A stretch of 51,929 nucleotides of DNA from Mesostigma viride (lineage: Eukaryota; Streptophyta; Mesostigmatophyceae; Mesostigmatales; Mesostigmataceae). Below are positions 49,612 to 51,929 of this stretch, in pieces. The stretch spans positions 2,375,731-2,427,659 of the forward strand of contig RPFO01000406.1 in the NCBI GenBank assembly GCA_009746045.1, written 5' to 3'. The notes beneath the pieces were generated by a model that was not told the DNA's origin, did not search any database, and saw nothing but the letters and a program-made list of their open reading frames with translations. Every line of letters starts with the position of its first letter. Positions within the stretch are counted from its first letter, which is position 1. Made by a program: the position numbers and the translations under genes.

Positions 49612-50235
49612 TGTCAGGAATATGCCCCAATATGCCTGACAAGTCTAGCACTTACTAATCTAGATAAAGTTCGGGTAGTCCGTAGTTAAGTCAGAACAAC
49701 CTACAACGCCAGTATGACTGCGTAGAGCTCATGTTTGGCTACAACTTTGCCACTAGAATCACCTTGATCTGAGCTCTAGGTAGAAAGTTATGAGTCTTTT
49801 CATATATATGTGCCTGGTCACTATACGGCACTGTAGTACAATCCATGTCGTGTCATGTGGCGCATGGCCCATATAGGACAGGCGCCAATAATTCAATTCG
49901 TGGTACCTGGACCGTCAGCTAGGCGTACCTAATTCTGTCTGCCATGGTACAACCATGATTTGCCAGCAGGCAGCATCTAGCACTGGTTAAGTGTTGCCTA
50001 GCTGTCATGTTAAGTTGTGGTGTCATGTTATGTTGTGGTCCTGCCGACCAGCCATATAGGTGGTGGCTGGGCTACACGCCAGACATCTTTTCTGACCACC
50101 ACTATTCTAGAAGATGGCACATTTCAGCCATGGTGGTTGACAAAATATTTCCATCATGACAAAGTCGTAAATGAGGTCATCATTATTAATGTAATATCAA
50201 CAACCTCCCATGGTCATAGCATGACATTTTTGACA
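49612..50235 (+). repeat. TRIM-2 3' LTR
   Basis: 624 bp. It has a 9-bp longer tgtggtgtcatgttatg variant near 50010 compared with the 5' LTR. Confidence 0.92.
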
Positions 50236-51464
50236 GGGACGGCGATGGGAAAAGCGCCTAAGCTAGAAATTTTTTCCCCACGCATAGAAACCTCGGGGGG
50301 AATGCGGTCTTGGCTGAACGGACTCTCGTTCAGCCAGGTGCCTGGGGCTGTGGCCTCGGGCATCCGGGCTGGCGGGGCCTGGGCTAGGTCCACGTTTTTT
50401 CTCGAAGCACCCCGGGTCTATGGGGAGACGGCCATAGCGGTACCGACTCGGGGCCCGAGAGGGGTCATGATAGGCTGGCCGTGCGCAATCGCAGTGCAAA
50501 TGCGCTGGGCCTTTTTGGGCCTGGCCATGCATCCACAGCCGCCGGGCACACGCCTCCCGATGTGGGGGGGCTCCCGTTTTGCGGCAGGGCGGTCACTTGT
50601 GACAACGAGCAAGGTGGAGTGCGGCTTCAAGGGAAAGCCAGGGCGGGGGTGATTGGGCAACGTACTTCATGAAGGGCCTTGAACGGCGTGCCTCCGGGCA
50701 TGTCAATTAGTGTCACATGTATGCTTCCACTTATTGTTTTAATGAAGATGCTGGTTTTTGTGGGAGCTACGTGGGACATGAATCGGGGTTCTTTGAACGG
50801 AGTTTCTTCTATACGTGAATGCGGGAACAAGAGGCCGCTGGATGAGCGGCTTATAGGTCGTAGTGTTTACTCGTAGCTGTTTGGCTAGAGCTTTTGTGAT
50901 TAGTAGATGCAATATAGTGCATGGTTGAAAAATGAATTAAATAAAATGTGCGTTCCGCGCTTGGGTTGATTATACCCGGGCGGAACGGGGCGTGAGGTGC
51001 AGTGCCCCTGAAAAGAACAACCTACGCATTATTTAATACTAGCCGTGCAGATTCGGGATATTCTACCCCCGGTCTGTACGGTTAGCGTCTTACTAGCATC
51101 CACTAAACATAAGGGTTTAATGACGTCAGTTAGCTAGGGATAAGGGAGGTTTTGCGACTAAAAGCCGCTCTGGCTGGTTTTGTCGGCCTCTTTCTTTGCT
51201 CCCCACCCACCCACCCGTGTCTTGGTTGCCTCTAGGGCAACGTACTTCATGAAGGGCCTTGAACGGCGTGCCTCCGGGCATGTCAATTAGTGTCACATGT
51301 ATGCTTCCACTTATTGTTTTAATGAAGATGCTGGTTTTTGTGGGAGCTACGTGGGACATGAAACTCCGTTCAAAGAACCCCGATTGCAGATAAACATCTA
51401 TACCTTCAAATGCCAAAAAAATGACACCTATAATTCCCCCTAAAATGAAAGCAGTGCAGCTAAC

Positions 51465-51569
51465 CTTGGATGGTGATGCAACGCTCGACGCCGATGACAT
51501 GGTATCGTCATTGCCATCCTCACTGTCAGTCCTCCCACCACGAGCTTCCTCCTGGGCGGTCCAGTTTAC
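51465..51569 (-). other. Candidate host-gene exon
   Basis: On the minus strand, an acceptor-like tttaaacttgcag ends at 51570. It is followed by 35 open codons (VNWTAQEEARGGRTDSEDGN, then a Ser/Ala-rich end VASPSK) and a donor-like AAG/GTTAGC at 51464. The exon would be 105 bp and in phase. Reading through the donor gives a hydrophobic stretch (FILGGIIGVIFLAFEGI), so an unspliced membrane-segment reading is an alternative. There is no second exon to test it with. Confidence 0.25.
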
Positions 51570-51625
51570 CTGCAAGTTTAAAGAGGCATACAAGGAAATC
51601 AACACTGCATGGCAACCGCTCCCAT

Positions 51626-51776
51626 TTCATTCTCGTGGTGCCTGCATGAATCCAAGCAAACCGCGACACAATATGCAAGAGAAAAAAAAGATATCAGATC
51701 CTTGACATAGACATCACCATTCTACAAGGAAGAGCTCACCAGCACCTAACGGTCCATGCAGCAAATGTGTAGAACA
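51626..51776 (+). repeat. Diverged repeat shared with 42838-42990 (right copy)
   Basis: Same block order as the left copy. It could be an ancestral local duplication or an older dispersed repeat split by the palindrome. Confidence 0.65.
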
Positions 51777-51929
51777 CGATTTATGACCCAACACTCACTC
51801 TTATGGCAAAGCAGCCCCATTTGGCAAGGCAGCACCATACACATGAATCACACCATGCGCCAGATGTCAACGAGCAATTAGGCACAACGTTGTCGTCGGA
51901 TCAGAAAGCAACAAACGTGAAAACGCTAG

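Larger units (their letters stand above)
47517..50235 (+). mobile_element. TRIM-2: non-autonomous LTR element in right arm
   Basis: Direct repeats 47517-48131 (615 bp) and 49612-50235 (624 bp), TG...CA, starting TGTCAGGAATATGCCCC and ending ATTTTTGACA. PBS TGGTATCGGAGGGAGG starts at 48132, and a purine run tgcaaggggca precedes the 3' LTR. The 5-bp duplication GGGAC is at 47512-47516 and 50236-50240. The mirrored left arm (44180-44200 region) shows the empty site. The 1480-bp interior has no recognised gene; degenerate cagcagccag-type repeats of about 95 bp lie at about 48900-49200. The LTRs differ by a short rearrangement at about 47915 versus 50010 and a few bases. Confidence 0.92.
43060..51360. 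repeat. Giant palindrome: two arms of about 1.9 kb, 23-nt loop
   Basis: Left arm 43060-46677, right arm 46701-51360, loop 46678-46700. The left order is T-S-T-U-S, where T is about 130 bp (43060-43187, 43642-43769), S about 430 bp (43216-43640; 44577-46677 once the insertion is removed), and U about 800 bp (43770-44576). The right arm is the exact mirror: S (46701-47095), U (about 47100-50641, interrupted), T (about 50655-50780), S (50781-51200), T (about 51233-51360). Without insertions the arms are about 1915 and 1936 bp. Differences are few: ttattagtcg versus ttagtcg, and about 30 extra bases at 47096-47130. No recognisable protein is encoded. Confidence 0.88.

Overview
The window is a repeat-dominated piece of a eukaryotic nuclear genome, made almost entirely of retrotransposons nested inside one another. 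I found no rRNA, no functional tRNA gene and no complete host gene. The host lineage cannot be fixed from the sequence. Four LTR elements have a primer-binding site beginning TGGTATCGG, one base away from the plant initiator-Met type TGGTATCAGAGC, so a green-lineage host (alga or plant) is my best guess.

Layout. 1-5644 (minus strand): copia-like element A, running off the left edge. 6207-10880 (plus): 5'-truncated copia-like element B with a 700-bp 3' LTR, head to head with A and inserted into the RNase H region of gypsy element C. 10881-18703 (minus): gypsy element C with its 5' LTR, a viroplasmin-like ORF, a two-part gag and PR-RT. Its gag is split by a 2.0-kb non-autonomous LTR element (TRIM-1, 13468-15476). 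18704-19996 (plus): the end of a non-LTR retrotransposon ORF with an R2-type endonuclease-like domain. 19997-33441 (plus): gypsy element D, a chromovirus-type element with seemingly identical LTRs, the same viroplasmin-like ORF before gag, and a long extra ORF after pol. Its 3' LTR is interrupted by a gag-only LTR element (30258-33037). 33447-43059: old degraded sequence with microsatellites, a 1-kb foldback element, small palindromes, an LTR fragment and minisatellites. 43060-51360: one giant palindrome with arms of about 1.9 kb and a 23-nt loop. Its left arm is interrupted by a TTAA-flanked piggyBac-like element and its right arm by a second TRIM-like element. 51361-end: possibly host sequence with one candidate minus-strand exon.

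The most unusual signals are these. (1) Both copia-like elements have the domain order integrase - retropepsin-like domain - RT - RNase H. The protease-like domain is displaced to after integrase, its catalytic triplet is DTQ or DTN instead of DTG, the integrase D-E spacing is short, and the RT has HGDD instead of YVDD. (2) Both gypsy families carry a separate small ORF with a viroplasmin/RNase H1 hybrid-binding-type domain between the LTR and gag. (3) Element D has a GC-rich, Ala/Pro/Ser-rich third gene in the position where env would sit. (4) There is a giant palindrome with independently invaded arms. Element D has apparently identical LTRs but many one-base frame breaks next to short homopolymers, so some breaks may be assembly errors rather than decay.
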